This document shows positions 35,508 to 48,118 of a DNA stretch of 64,000 nt, piece by piece (within the stretch, counting starts at the first letter, position 1; every line of letters starts with the position of its first letter). This DNA comes from Cunninghamia lanceolata (Eukaryota > Streptophyta > Pinopsida > Cupressales > Cupressaceae), in assembly GCA_027924645.1 (NCBI GenBank), contig BSBN01000047.1, positions 9,936,001 through 10,000,000 on the forward strand, in the 5' to 3' direction. Position numbers and translations under genes: made by a program. The notes beneath the pieces were generated by a model. It was given only the letters and a program-made list of their open reading frames with translations. It had not been told where the DNA came from and did no database searches.

Positions 35508-36881
35508 TGATGCAGAGCCACATATACTCTATGCCTGCATTACCCCAAAAACCCTAACATACATTTACCATTGTATGTTCATACATTCATTTGCTTAGGT
35601 TTCACTTTACTTGCCTATCGGCAAGACCTTAATACTATCAGCTGACCAACACAATGTTATTCCGACCACTTATCTCCCGCCGATATTCCATCTTGCTCTC
35701 TGATGAATATAACCATCACTCAGACTTACACTGACTCTCGCCAACACCTTCGCATCGGTTAAGTTGCCTATCGGCAACACTTACTATATCGGCCTCTTTA
35801 CAGAATGTCTCCCTGAAGCCTTTCTTTCACCGATGCATATGCTGACCTTGTTGACCATCGGCCACACTTCCTCTATCAGCAAATCCCCTACCACTCCTAC
35901 CGATCATTATCCTCTCACCGATCGATATTCGATCAGTGAGAGCCTATCAGCAACAGTTACACTTTCAGACTAGCCACGGAAGGTCTCCCCGACGCTTCAC
36001 CTCACGCTGACGCTGAACTCCTTATTGCCAAGACATATAACTATCAGCGAAAACTTCATTCCCTCTGCCAATAGCACTTGTCACTCTGAAACCCTTCACG
36101 CCAATTCCCTCATCGGCCAGACATCCATCATCGGTCCAACGTGAAACCACTACTCTGATGCATCTCCTTATGCCGATATACTCTTCGTCGATGACACTTT
36201 GCAACTGTCACCCCGATGCAACCACAACTTCTCCTTTACTTGACTTCTTATTGCCAATTCTCCAACGATGACCCAACTTGCTTCCATGGAGGTTTCTCTG
36301 ACCCAATTTACCCTGCACATCCTAGCACATACCCATGCTAGGGTTCCTTACTACATGTGACCTATGATCCTGTAAACATGCATGTGAACAAATAGAAACA
36401 CAAAATGAAAACCTAACCTATGATACATAGTCATTCCACCGATTCTACAAATCAATCAGTGGAATGGATAAACGAATCCATACACCCACCAGAACAAAAA
36501 TTTGATTACACAGTGAGATCAAATGGAGAATTGACACAAATAGAATCTCTTTATTGCTTTCAAAGGATGCAATTACAATACTCTGCTTTTCCACAGCACA
36601 ATTTACTTCTCAGTATGTCTCTTTATATCTAAAATGACCTGATTCTGGGGGTATTTAACTACTCACAGTAGTACTATTTTTGCCTCCAAGTGGCTAGAAG
36701 ACCCAACCGATCTAACAAACTTAACAGCTATCCAAACAAACTATCTAAAAATAGCAAAGCATGGTCAATTCAGACCTTATTACATTTAATGTCCATTTAG
36801 GACCTTATTGAAAACATAAAACTAAGCATAACCAACTAAATGCCTCAAGTAGGCCACTGTGGGATAGGTGCTCCTGCACCA
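35508..36881 (-). repeat. C 3' LTR
   Basis: The minus strand starts TGGTGCAGGAGCACC and ends GCATCA-like. The plus strand shows repeated ATCGGC, CCGAT and ATCAGC words at about 35610-36240, which look like a degenerate array. Confidence 0.9.
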
Positions 36882-38008
36882 TACTCCCCAACAGAAAAAG
36901 AACTCATGTCCCATGAGTTAGATTGTGGAAGAATTCCACCTTTACTCTGTGCCATGTCAGTGTTCTGACCTTTTCTAGCTTTATACTCTGCTATCTCTTG
37001 GCTGCTCCAAGATTTCAGAACTGTAACTTGCTGTTGATCGATGTCAGTCAGAACTGAACTCTTCTTCAAACTTTGACCTCTGCTCCTTGAGATATCCTCA
37101 ACTACATTTATGCCTTTTGCTGTAGGCATCTCCACAAACTCCTTCTTTCTAGTTTTCCAATTCTTCTGCAACATGTCCTTCAGCTTTGTAACTAGCCCTA
37201 GGTCCTTCTTCTTCTTTTTCCTCTTATGCCATCTCTTATGTAGCATTCACTCAACTTCTAGGCTCCAAAAGTCCATTTCCTACGTATATACTTCAGGAAT
37301 ATCATCCATGTTGCCACTGGCAGCATATTCATCTGAAAAGGAAATCATTTCCTCAAATGTTTTGGTAACATCTTCTTCAACGGCCTCTACTTACATTATA
37401 GACACTTCTTCTTGCTCTTTATAACCTGCACATACATAGTCCAATGAAATATTAGAAAAATATTGGGACCTTGAGGTCTCTTTCTTGCTCCCTTGCATCA
37501 TGCACTCTACTCCAACCTTGTCTACCAAGGGTTTCCTTTGATGAACAACACCTTCTAATTCCTCCATCATAGTTATTAATTGTTCAGGACCTTCATATAC
37601 AAAGTAGTCCTCCTCTTTGTCCAAACTCATCATCTCCCGCCAAAGGATTTGATCGACCTCTTGCTGCTTCACTTCAGGGGTGCATTCCATTTGTCCTACT
37701 GTGGCAACTTCCTCTTCCATAACATATCTGTGTTTTCTTCTCTGAACTATCTTCTGAATAGGCCATGATACCTTCTTTCTCACTGTCAAGTGCCAACTAA
37801 GGGCTCTTTTGAGCAACTGTTCCATCTCATCTTCCATCCTACTACTTATCTCTTCTAGAGCTTGCCCGAGCTCTCTTATCTCTTCCCCAATATCTTTTTG
37901 CCTCATATTTTCCTTTTTCCTCAAGCAAGTCTTTTGCACCTTGCTCCTCACAAACACCAAACTCACCAAACCATTCATCTTACCCAACAGCAGATCCTGG
38001 TGATGCAC
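36845..38008 (-). pseudogene. C internal ORF, charged protein of unknown function
   Basis: On the minus strand one frame covers about 388 codons from 38008 to 36845, interrupted by three stops between about 37391 and 37247. The product is rich in Glu and Lys, with a likely coiled coil (EEIRELGQALEEISSRMEDEM) and a basic KRKKKKK cluster near 37220. I see no Gag zinc knuckle or enzyme motif. It could be a captured host fragment or an old accessory ORF. The frame runs into the 3' LTR at its end. Confidence 0.5.
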
Positions 38009-38188
38009 CTACCACTCTCTCCTCAGTGGCCTTTCTCTGCACCCTTATCCAGCCTAATCTCTATTGGAGAATGGTCATGATAGACCTCATCCTTATTTGC
38101 CCACACACAATCTCAGAAACCTTCTTCTATTCTTTGCCTGCCTTCTCAGTGACAGGATCAACACATAACAGCCCAGACCTTTTGCTGA

Positions 38189-38200
38189 GCTCTAATACCA
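38189..38200 (-). promoter_or_regulatory. C primer-binding site
   Basis: The minus strand reads TGGTATTAGAGC three bases after the LTR end. It matches the initiator-Met PBS with one change (C to T). Confidence 0.85.
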
Positions 38201-38203
38201 ATT

Positions 38204-39576
38204 TGATGCAAAGCCACATATACTCTATGCCTGCATTACCCCAAAAACCCTAACATACATTTACCATTGTATGTTCATACATTCATTCACTTAGGTTTCA
38301 CTTTACTTGCCTATCGGCAAGACCTTAATACTATCGGCTGACCAACACAATGTTATTCTGACTGCTTATCTCCCACCGATATTCCATCTTGCTCTCTGAT
38401 GAATATAACTATTGCTCAGACTTACACCAACTCTCACTGACACCTTCGCATCGGTTAAGTTGCCTATCGGCAACACTTACTATATCGGCCTCTGCGCAGA
38501 ATGACTCCTCGAAGCCTTTCTTTCACCGATGCATACGCTGACCTTATTGACCATCGGCCACACTTCCTCTATCAGCGAATCCCCTACCACTCCTACCAAT
38601 CATTATCCTCTCACCGATCGATATTCACCTTTGGTTGCCTATCGGCAACAGTTACACTATCGGACTAGCTGCGGAAGGTCTCCCTGACGCTTCACCTCAC
38701 GCTGACGCTGAACTCCTTATCGCCAAGACATATAACTATCGGCGAAGACTTCATTCCCTCTGCCGATAGCACTTGTCACTCCGAAACCCTTCGTGCCAAT
38801 TCCTTCATCAGCCAGACATCCATCATCAGTCCAACGTGAAGCCACTATGCCAATGCACCTCCTTACGCCAATATACTCTTTGTCGATGACACTTTGCAAC
38901 TGTCACCCTGATGCAACCACAACTTCGCCTTTACTTGACTTCCTATTGCTAGTTCTCCAACGATGACCCGACTTGCTTCCAGGGAGGTTTCTCTGACCCG
39001 ATTTACCCTACACATCCTAGCACATACCCATGCTAGGGTTCCTTACTACATCTGACCTGTGATCCTGTAAACATGCATGTGAACAAACAAAAACACAAAA
39101 TGAAAACCTAACCTATGATACATAGCCATTCCACCGATTCTATGAATCAACCAGTGGAATGGATAAACGAATCCATACACCCACCAGAATAGAAATTCGA
39201 TTACACTGTGAGATCAAATGGAGAATTGACACAAACAAAATCTCTTTATTGCTTTCAAAGGATGCAATTACAATACTCTGCTTTTCCACAGCACAATGTA
39301 CTTCTCAGTATGTCTCTTTATATCTAAAATGACCCGATTCTGGGGGTATTTAACTACTCACAGTAGTATTGTTTTTGCCTCCAAGTGGCTGGGCGACCCA
39401 ACCGATCTAACAAACTTAACAGTTGTCCAAACAAACTATCTAAAAATAGCAAAGCATGGTCAATTCAGACCTTATTACATTTAATGTCCATTTAGGACCT
39501 TATTGAAAACATAAAACTAAGCATAACCAACTAAATGCCTCAAGTAGGCCATTGTGGGATAGGTGCTCCTGCACCA
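38204..39576 (-). repeat. C 5' LTR
   Basis: It is colinear with 35508-36881, with scattered differences of several percent including a replaced segment near 38627-38660. Its ends are TGATGCA and GCACCA on the plus strand. Confidence 0.9.
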
Positions 39577-40962
39577 AACTTTCCCTAAGGCACTTGTTTC
39601 TCCTCTCTTGATTTATTGTTTACCTTCCTCTAGTGGTTCTATCTAGCTAGCAGATGATGAAAAACATATAATACTGATATAGACCTAGTGTCCCTTTAGA
39701 AAGAAATCAAAAAATGGACCTAGTCCATACATGACGATGGGGTTAATATATATTATTTGACGCTTGGCTAGTAGAATCACTCCATGTGCTATCTTGATGT
39801 TATCTTATCACACTTACAAAACATAACAATATTGCTTCTCCATGCACTTTGTCTATCTTGGATCTTGCCTTCCTCAGTTCTCTATGTAAATGATTAATGC
39901 ATTGTTGATTATATGGATGCTAACACCTTTTCTTGCAGGAAATTGTGTGTTTGTGGAAACATTTGGTGATTGTAAAGTACATGTCACCTCTGGGGGGCAT
40001 GGACTTTGCGAGAGCTCATGTTCCCTTGTGTGTTTCCTTCCTACCTTAACGTGTTTGATATCGGTACATGACATCAACCACCTTAAGATGGGGGCATATA
40101 TAAGGTAAGTTGTCTAATAATTTTGGTACTAACAAAGCATGTTTGAAGCCCTCTACAGAGGTGAGATGTTGTATCTTCGAGTGAGTGCACATCTTTCTTT
40201 TCTATATTGTAATCATTTAAGTCCTCTGTGGAGGCGGGGATGGTGTATTTCTCGAGGAGATTGCACATCCTATCATTGTCTAAAAGTCCTTTGAGTAGGT
40301 AGGGAGTAGATCTAAGACTATCCTAACCCTTAAGTGTGTCTTCGATGATTATTGTGGCAAAGCCCAATCATCAGTGTGTGCCTGTAACGTGCCTAAGATG
40401 GTTGTGAACCTAGCAATAGGTTTCTTCCATTGCTTGTCTTCCGTGCTTTGTCTATGTCTTCCATGTGTGTGTATGGTGTGTTTGTTCCCAAGCATAGTCT
40501 AAAGACTAGTGGTGATGAATCCCTCTATGCTTTGGGATTTGTATGATGTGTTTGTTCTCAAGTGTAGTCTAAAGACTGGAAGCAACGAGTCCCTCTTGCA
40601 CTCTGAGATTTGTATTCCTTTTTTGTTGCCCCATATGCAGTCTAAAGACATGTGGCGATGAGTCCCTCCTACATTTTGGGTTGTGTGTTTACTTTCCATG
40701 CACTTGCATTTTCATTTTATATATGAGGAAATGAAAAAAGAAATAATCACTGAATTCACTGTATTCACTGTGTTTTGTGTGTCTTTAATGTTGTCTTCTC
40801 TATGTTTTACGTGACTGTAACTGTCTTCTCTGTGTTTTTCATGCCTATGACTATTTTCATTGTGTTTGGTGTGTCTTCCTTGGCATGTTTGTTATGTTTG
40901 TTGATCGTACTTTAATGCATGTATTGGCCTTACTTTATACATACATTAAAGTGAGGGCTAAA
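39577..40962 (+). other. D 3' non-coding region, second part
   Basis: This is 1.4 kb of non-coding sequence ending in the polypurine tract AAAGTGAGGGCTAAA next to the 3' LTR. It is an inverted, diverged copy of D' 58665-60000. It contains three 60-80-bp imperfect direct repeats near 40490-40690, each with 'GTCTAAAGAC' and 'GAGTCCCTC' or 'GAATCCCTC'. No gene is supported. Confidence 0.7.
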
Positions 40963-41744
40963 TGTTATGTCAGAAAATGTCCCCTTGGGGGTTTTTCCCT
41001 CTTAAGGTTTAGCTTTTGAGTCCTTAGAATGCATTTAGACTATCTGCATGATAATTCTGACTCCCAATGAGAAAACCCTAGAGTCTTATGACAAATAGGA
41101 CCTAGGGGGTGCTATTTTCATGATCCCTAAACAAAAATAGGAGGGTGGACTTGGGTGCTAGCACCCTAGTCCTGCCCTATTTTGGGTTTGCCCTAAATTT
41201 AAATGTCAGTTTTATGACCGTTATTTAGGTCTTATGTTGACATCTCAAGTTTGAATTATGAAATTCTTAGCGAGAATGTTTGTAGTTGCATATATAAGCA
41301 TGTTTATGTTTTCATTTGTAAACTAGAAGATGTTTAGAAGATGATTGTGAACTTTAGGCATATTTGTGATTTCAAGATATTCATTGTTTGCAGATTTCAC
41401 TTCATCTTCTCATGTGACTGAAGAGCCTTCATTTATGTGAGATCTACACTTCAACGTGATATCTATTGTGTTTCTTTATCATTTATCATTTGGATTTTGC
41501 CTCTATCCCGTAGGGATATGGACTCTCATCTAACAACGGTGTTAGGAAGACTTGAATATCTCTCTGAGGCTTGCCTGAGGCAAGCCTCTAAACACCACAA
41601 CCCCCTCCCACACTCCTTTGTGATTATAGATTACAGGTACTGAGTTTCGCATAGTGGAGTTGTAGAAAGGAGGTTGCAAACAACAAGGATTCGAGATTTG
41701 AAAGAAAGAGGATAGTGTTCAACATTTCGGGACAAGGGTATTAG
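40963..41744 (+). repeat. D 3' LTR, first part
   Basis: It starts TGTTATGTCAGAAAATG and is colinear with the D 5' LTR up to the insertion of A. The last five bases (ATTAG, 41740-41744) pair with ACTAG (58202-58206) as the likely A target duplication. Confidence 0.85.
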
Positions 41745-42861
41745 TGTTAGCAAGAGACATTGCAAGGCATGGCATGTGTTGTCATTGATGGCAATTAAGT
41801 CCATTCCACACATCCTCAGTGCAGTATCAGATCATACCAGAAGTTAGTTCCAAGATTTGTCTAGTCTGGATAGACAGGAACATGGTATATGGCAAAGTTT
41901 AGTATTTTGGTCAACAGATCTCTCCAGTTAATCATTGTGTGTTGCAAATCTAAGGGAGTGTAGAGGACTATCAGAAAAATCTAAATCTAAGATTTTAGCC
42001 TCCGGTGACAAAGGGATTAAAAGTTATGAGCATCTGAGTACCAAGTCCTAATATGACAAGAATAGTTCAGTGAAGAACAGGCTGACGTGTGTTAGATCCT
42101 TATGCGGATCTAGTAGAAGTGTTTTGGTGAGTTGCATATGGGATATAATATTACTGGCCGATATGTATGGTGATCTGCAAGTGTTATTTTTGATATACAT
42201 CAATATTGATGTATGGATTTAGCTGACAAAATAGAGTACTTGTATTGTTTGTTAAGTTCTTCATGAGGCCAACAGAAAGGTGATTGAATTTGTTGAGGCG
42301 GATATATATAGCTAATGGGTTCGAGTGTATTGGTATGAAATGTGATGTGCAATGCTGGAGTAAGTGTGAAAAGGCATATTAAGGTGTCATTAGAAGATAT
42401 TTGAGGTCTGGATTATGGCAGAGCAGTAAACAGGGCAGAATAAAGATGAAGTGTGTAAGATTAGTATTCAGTGCTTAACTAGAACTAAATTCTTGCATTG
42501 GCAGATGCTATTCATCAGTTCAAACAATCTATAATCCTTTTGTAATCATTCTTGTAGGCAGTGAGCCTCTCTTGAGCAGTGAGCCCGAAGGCATGTGCCT
42601 TCCCCTTTTTAATACTTTTAATAGAGTATAATCCGTGTGGGTTAACCCCCAGTGTGGTTTTTCCCTTAACCGGGTTTCCACATTAAAAATCTTGGTGTCA
42701 AGTGTGTTATTTATGTTTATGCTCATAAGTTATTGATTATTATTTTTCATGATTATATCATTAATCTGTTAAGTTGTAAAGAAGAAATTAATTGCAGCAA
42801 GATTAAAATTTTAGGACAACTGATTCACCTCCCCTCTCAGTTGTTAGCCCTAATTCCAACA
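41745..42861 (+). repeat. A 5' LTR (1,117 bp)
   Basis: It starts TGTTAGCAAGAGACATTGC and ends CCAACA, followed two bases later by the PBS. It is colinear with 48119-49165 and related to solo LTR G at 61404-62489. Confidence 0.9.
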
Positions 42862-42863
42862 AT

Positions 42864-42876
42864 TGGTATTAGAGCA
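42864..42876 (+). promoter_or_regulatory. A primer-binding site
   Basis: TGGTATTAGAGCA follows the LTR. It differs from the initiator-Met consensus by one base (TATTAG for TATCAG). Confidence 0.85.
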
Positions 42877-42884
42877 AGGTTCCT

Positions 42885-44140
42885 TTGAAAAAGTTTAACA
42901 GCTCGAGGAAGATCTGGGAAGGCAGTAAAATGAATGAATACAACCTCCAAGGACAACTTAAACTTGTCTTAGAAGATCTTGTTCAATCCAGAGCAGATGT
43001 CAAAGAACTACAAGAGAACCTTAAAAATGCTGAAGACTTCATTGAGACTTTAAAAGAAAAATTGAGCAAATCCAAGGAAATGAGCAAGGAGTAACCTCTT
43101 CAACTAGGAAATCATTATGAAGACAACAACATGGATAAGGCCCTAAAAGAGAAGATAAAGGAATGTGATAACTTAGCTAAAGAAGTTGTCCTAAAACATG
43201 AGATGGAATCTAGGGTGATGAGGCTAACCAAGGAAATTGAAGATAGGAAAAAAACTGAAGAAGATCTGAATCAAAATCTAAAAGAAAGAACTAAAGAATG
43301 TTGCATATTGGACAGAATAGCTAGACTCCTAGAGTCTAATCTACAAGAAAGCAGAGACAATGACAGAGAACTTGAGAGGCAAATTGTCATTCTCAGACAT
43401 GACCTAGAAGTTGCAAATGAATACAAGGAGAAGTTCAAGATAAGCTCGGCTAAACTTGAAGCACTGCTTGAAAGTTAGAAAAAGGTTGATGACAAGCATG
43501 GTCTTGGATATGAGAAAGTTGAAAGCTCTAAATTCGAACAAAGAAATTTTCAACCAAGGAATGGGAGAAACAAACCTAGAAGACCTCTGACAAGATAAGC
43601 TAAAGCTCAAAGATATCCATCCTTCAATGGCAATTGTTTCAATTGCAATAAATTTGTCATAAATCTACTCAGTGCAGAAGAAGAGCAAATCAAAATCATC
43701 CATCCTTCTCCGGTCAATGCTTCAAGTGTAAGAGGTATGGTCATAGATCAATTGAATGCAAAAGTATGATAATGAATAACTCTAACAATAGAGGAAATGG
43801 CAACTCTTTCAATGGCTACTAGTTTGCTTGAAATGGTTTTGGACACATGGCTAATCATTGCAGATCAAGAGGAAATCAAGTATTTAAGAAAAGAAATGTT
43901 GTGTGCTTTAATTGCAATAGATATGGTCATATTGCAAGATTCTTCAGACATAGGAAGAATGAAAGAAGAGGTCTGGTAAATAGAATCGGATGAGCAAAAA
44001 CAAGACAAAGGCAAGGGCAAAATTGATGTGAATAAGATCCAAAATGAGATGAATAAAACATGGGTAAAGAAAAGTGAAATGAATGTTGATAATGGGTCCG
44101 CACCGGAATCCAGTGTTGACAATTCCTCTAGGAATTAAAT
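42885..44140 (+). pseudogene. A Gag-like protein: coiled coil plus four zinc knuckles
   Basis: From 42931 to 43478 the frame (one TAA at 43092) encodes a long Lys/Glu-rich coiled coil. After a stop and shifts, a nucleocapsid-like region at about 43630-43955 contains four knuckles in a row. The first is CFNC followed, after a one-base shift, by a GH-type second half. The second is CFKCKRYGHRSIEC, intact. The third has lost a Cys to TGA, and the fourth ends FF where CF or CR is expected. Tandem knuckles after a coiled coil suggest an RNA-packaging Gag. It is broken throughout. Confidence 0.7.
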
Positions 44141-44680
44141 CAAGAGCTCTGGCTCAAGGGGAGCTACATTGAAGATCAAATTTCCCCAGCCAGTAAGTAG
44201 GTGCCTGAATCTAGCACAATGAATGAAGCTTGAGAAGCTTATTACATAACTTTCAAAGAAACTTCTAGACGAAAAGAAGCTAATGTGACTAATTGCAAAG
44301 TAATTGAGGATTGATTGCATGCAGAAATAGTGTAACTGGATGTGTTAGGGAAGAGCATTTATTACAAAGATAAATTAGGTTTTGCAAAGCATAAAAAGGT
44401 GTTCACTCCTCATTTGAATCACTTTACATTCGAAGAGAGAAAGAAGAATAGTGTTTGAGCTGAGATTACAAGGAATTGAAGTACAATCGCTGAATTTATC
44501 CATCAACCTTGATTTCATGAAAAAGGTTTTATCTGCAAAGCTTTGAACTTGTAATCTTTTTGCAATGGCTACACCTTTGGTTGTTGATATTACTAAAAGG
44601 CCTTGATCCAAATTTAAGAAAATCCACACAAATCAATAGAAGTCAACCCATTAGGTGCATTTTCAAGTGTTCCATATGGT

Positions 44681-47600
44681 GTGTTGTATACTGAAGATAT
44701 CAGGGTTTATATTCATGTGAGCATAGATGAATGTGGGGACTCAAGGTATGTGGATTTGTTTGAGAGTCATTTGAGTGATGAAAATCACAATCTTAAGCCC
44801 AAATATAAGGCACTGCATGATAAACATTTCATTCAGATTATGGGGTTTCCAACATTTGATCAAGATGAATGGGTCTGGTATGTTTTAAGCCGAATGCATG
44901 ATGAGTTTTTGTTGCTAATGAAACCATTCAAAATTATAAAGGATGCTATCAGGATTGTGACTGGGTTGAATTCAACTAGTGGATTACCCATGCTGAAAGT
45001 TGTGAAAAACCAAACAGTGATCGATGCTACCAGTGCCAAGTTTGACAAAAGGCCAATGACCATCAATGATATTATAGAACCAGATGTTAAGTTTGCCTCT
45101 ATGGTGATTGGCTACAAGATTTACCACTCCAGTAGGGAAACTCTATCTCTAGAACGGCCATATATGTTGCATACAAAATGCTAAAGGAAAATGTAAATTA
45201 TGATTTGTGTGAATTATTACAGAACCAACTAATTGAGAACTTAAACAAAATCAAGAAAGACAAGAAAAACACCTTTAAATATGGTACATTGGTTCTATGT
45301 TTATTTTTCTACTTTATGAATGAGGTACCTGGAGTAAAAGGTGTACACTGGACTAATGATGAGCCAATAGCTATTCAGATCAGAGATCATCTACGTAGCA
45401 TTGGTGACTGTAAAGCACATAAAACTGCTATTTGGAGATACTTCAAGAATTTTTAGAATATGATGCATTCTAGAGAAAGAATCCCCAAATCAGTTGTTGA
45501 GAAGTACAAGAATGAAATATGTTTTATGGTTTACACTGATCAGTACTTAATGGAAGCAGTAGAACCTAGAACTATTTAGATCATGCCCATGGGGTATGAG
45601 GTACATGGAAAAATCTTGAATATGTATGCTCAACACCTTTTGAGCAAGCCAAAAGATAAAATAGTTAAAAGATTTGGGACATATGAGGAACTAAGTGTAA
45701 AATTGCATGAAAAGCTTAGAAAACCTAAAACCAAAAGGAAAGTAAGAAAAGAAGTTGAGTAGTTGGCTGAGAATATAGGCCTCACAAAGGAAGCTGTGAG
45801 ACAATTCAGGGGAAGAACTGAAAAGGCAGAGAAAGAGAAACATGATAAGAAACAAGGAAGTGCTCCAGTAGAATCCTCCTCCACTCTAAGGACTACTAGG
45901 AGCTCTACTACTATCCCTGTTCCCCCAAAGTCTACTAATCCTAAGAAATCGAAAGACATATCATCCGGTAAAGGAACAAAAAGAAAGAAAACAAAGGCCA
46001 CAAGAATGTATATGAGCACAAAAGATGATGAGGAGACAGAGACAGATGAAGAGGTTAAAGAAATAAGATCTAAGAAAGCCAAGATTTCAAAGGCCTCTGA
46101 GGACCATCCTTCCAGAAGAAAAAAGGCAAGTAAAAAGCAAGAAACTGGTAAGGTTGTTATGACAATTGATGAAATTGTAAAAATAATTACTATTCATGGA
46201 AATCTAAGGCCTATCAGAGAATATTGTGATAATTTTGATAAAGCAAATAAGAAAATCTTGGAGGATGCCACCATCCTGTACTTGAATAAATTCAATAGAG
46301 CTCTACTTGAAATTTTGCAAGAAATTCCTAAAAGTTTAAGGAATATACTAGAGATGAGAAAGGAAGCCGCTAATGCTAAAGACTTAGAAATCAGAGAACA
46401 TGTCCTCTCCACCTTGTGTCTAGTAATGACCAGAAGGGAAGCAAATAAAATCCTCAAGGAAGTAAAGGAGGAATTCAAAAGCAAGATCTGGATGAACAAG
46501 CTAATGCTTGGTAAAATTGAGGAAGTTGTAAAAGAAACAGAGGAAATTTTGAGGAAGGCCCTAGACAAAGATAAATATTATATTGTTTCAGAGGAACAAG
46601 TTGAGGAAGGCAATTCTTCAATTCTGGAACAAGGATCTTCAGAAGTAGAGACTAGAAGGGGAAATGCTCCTCCAGAACAACAAACCTACATGGAGACACT
46701 AAGTCCTACTCAAGATGACTGAGAAGAACAAGGATCAAAAGTCAGAAGAGGCTGAAGGCAAAAAGGATACCTAGGATCAAATAGATAGAGTTAACACAGA
46801 AGTAAACATGGAAATAGAAATTCCCTCTGAAGTTGGCTCACAGCAAAAGGAAGAAGAAGAAGTCAAGGATAAGGAAGATAAAACAGAAAAAGATGGTGCA
46901 AATATTGATGCACCCAAACAAAATAGTCCTAATACTGAAACTGAGAAAACTCAAGGAAGGAAGATGGCCCTAAAATTGTGGCAAGAAACACTATAGATGT
47001 AGTGAAGAGTTTCCTGAGTAAAGAGATGCTAGAGTTTGATGAACCAGAACTGATTCAAGGACCAATCAACTTGGATACTCTCTCTAGTCCAAATGATGAA
47101 GATAGCATCTTTCACACAAGCTAAGGCAAGTGAAAAGATATTGGAATCCCACATAGAGGATAGTTAATTGTTAGGCCTTGCATCCAATATATTGGAGAAG
47201 ATAATGCCAACTTTCTAGAAGAATCCATCTGATTCTCCCTCTGAAAATCTAAAGAGCCTTGTAAATTCTATAAGTACAGACTTTGAATCCTTTGAGAAGT
47301 CTGCAGAGATTAAAATCTGGAATGAATTTTTGGATAAGAGATTTAGTGAGCTAAAGGGCCTAATAGGGAATGATAAAAGGATACTTGATATCAGTATGAA
47401 GAGTATTCAAAATGCTTTCAATGATGGAAGTGATGTATACAAATTTTGTCTATCTTGGCCCAAAGTTATTGAGGATATTGAGAAGAAGATTAAAGAGCGA
47501 GAACAAAGATTGCTAAATCTATCTCAAAATTTTGACCCTCTAACAGTTTCTCTGATAAGTCAGGAGTGTCAAGCAATCAGCTTGACTGATGAAATAAAGA

Positions 47601-47870
47601 AGCTTGTTAAAGAAAAGAGCAATATTGTGGAGAGAATGTGTGAGCTCTAGGGATTGATTGCCCCCAAGTTAGAAACAATTTTTAATGCTTTATCAGAAGC
47701 TCAAGTTGCAGTCTGAATAGGTGATCCTTCAGATCTAAAGAAAGTAGAAACACAGGCATTCCTACAAAGAGAACACAACTCAATTTTGGATGGCATAAAA
47801 AGTAGTTGGGCCTCTAAACTTGTGTAGTTGAAAAATAGTTTTGCAGATATCTTCAAGTTCATGTAAATAT
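44681..47870 (+). pseudogene. A accessory ORF of unknown function
   Basis: The series runs from 44681 to about 47870. A shift near 45180 joins two frames, and the second is then open to 46722 apart from TAGs at 45454, 45577 and 45760. The N-terminal part (about 350 residues) is folded-looking, with VIGYKIYHSSRE and FKYGTLVLCLFFYFMNEVPG. The middle is very Lys/Ser/Thr-rich with basic clusters (GTKRKKTK, RRKKASKK). A coiled-coil part follows, with a further helical piece at 47330-47650. It resembles accessory ORFs of plant retroelements in general style and perhaps the H LTR ORF in part. No enzyme motif is seen. Confidence 0.6.
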
Positions 47871-47954
47871 AAAGCATCGATTATTTGTACATATGCGACC
47901 TTACATACAAATTTCTTGTGAAATTTTTTGTTTGTGGATCCCACCCTTTTCCAT

Positions 47955-48118
47955 TTATGTCAAAGGGGGAGTGAGAGATGGTGAAAAATGAAAGAAAATG
48001 AAGAATCCATTAAAGAGGGAGCAGTGGAAGAATATAAAAGTGTACACAGTAGGGGGAGTCAGTCATGACACTTAGTCATTTTTCACTAAGTGTTGCCATC
48101 AATGCCAAAGGAGGAGAT
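47955..48118 (+). promoter_or_regulatory. A polypurine tracts before the 3' LTR
   Basis: Four purine-rich runs lie close together: GTCAAAGGGGGAGTGAGAG near 47957, AAAGAGGGAGCAG near 48013, AGTAGGGGGAG near 48047 and CAAAGGAGGAGA just before the LTR at 48119. The last has the correct position for the 3' polypurine tract. The others look like duplicated or secondary tracts. Confidence 0.7.

Larger units (their letters stand above)
35508..39576 (-). mobile_element. C: non-autonomous LTR element (minus strand)
   Basis: LTRs of 1,374 and 1,373 bp flank a 1.3-kb interior. On the minus strand there is an initiator-Met PBS (38200-38189) and a purine-rich TGTTGGGGAGTA tract before the 3' LTR. There is no pol. 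The insertion site is confirmed because the inverted D' copy at about 59950-59990 is continuous across it. A target duplication is not clear (GATTG on the left, AACTT on the right). Confidence 0.88.

Noticed and set aside
37391..38008. A host gene between the C LTRs
   Set aside because: The frame sits exactly between LTRs with PBS and purine tract in place, so it is part of the element, although its origin could be captured host sequence.
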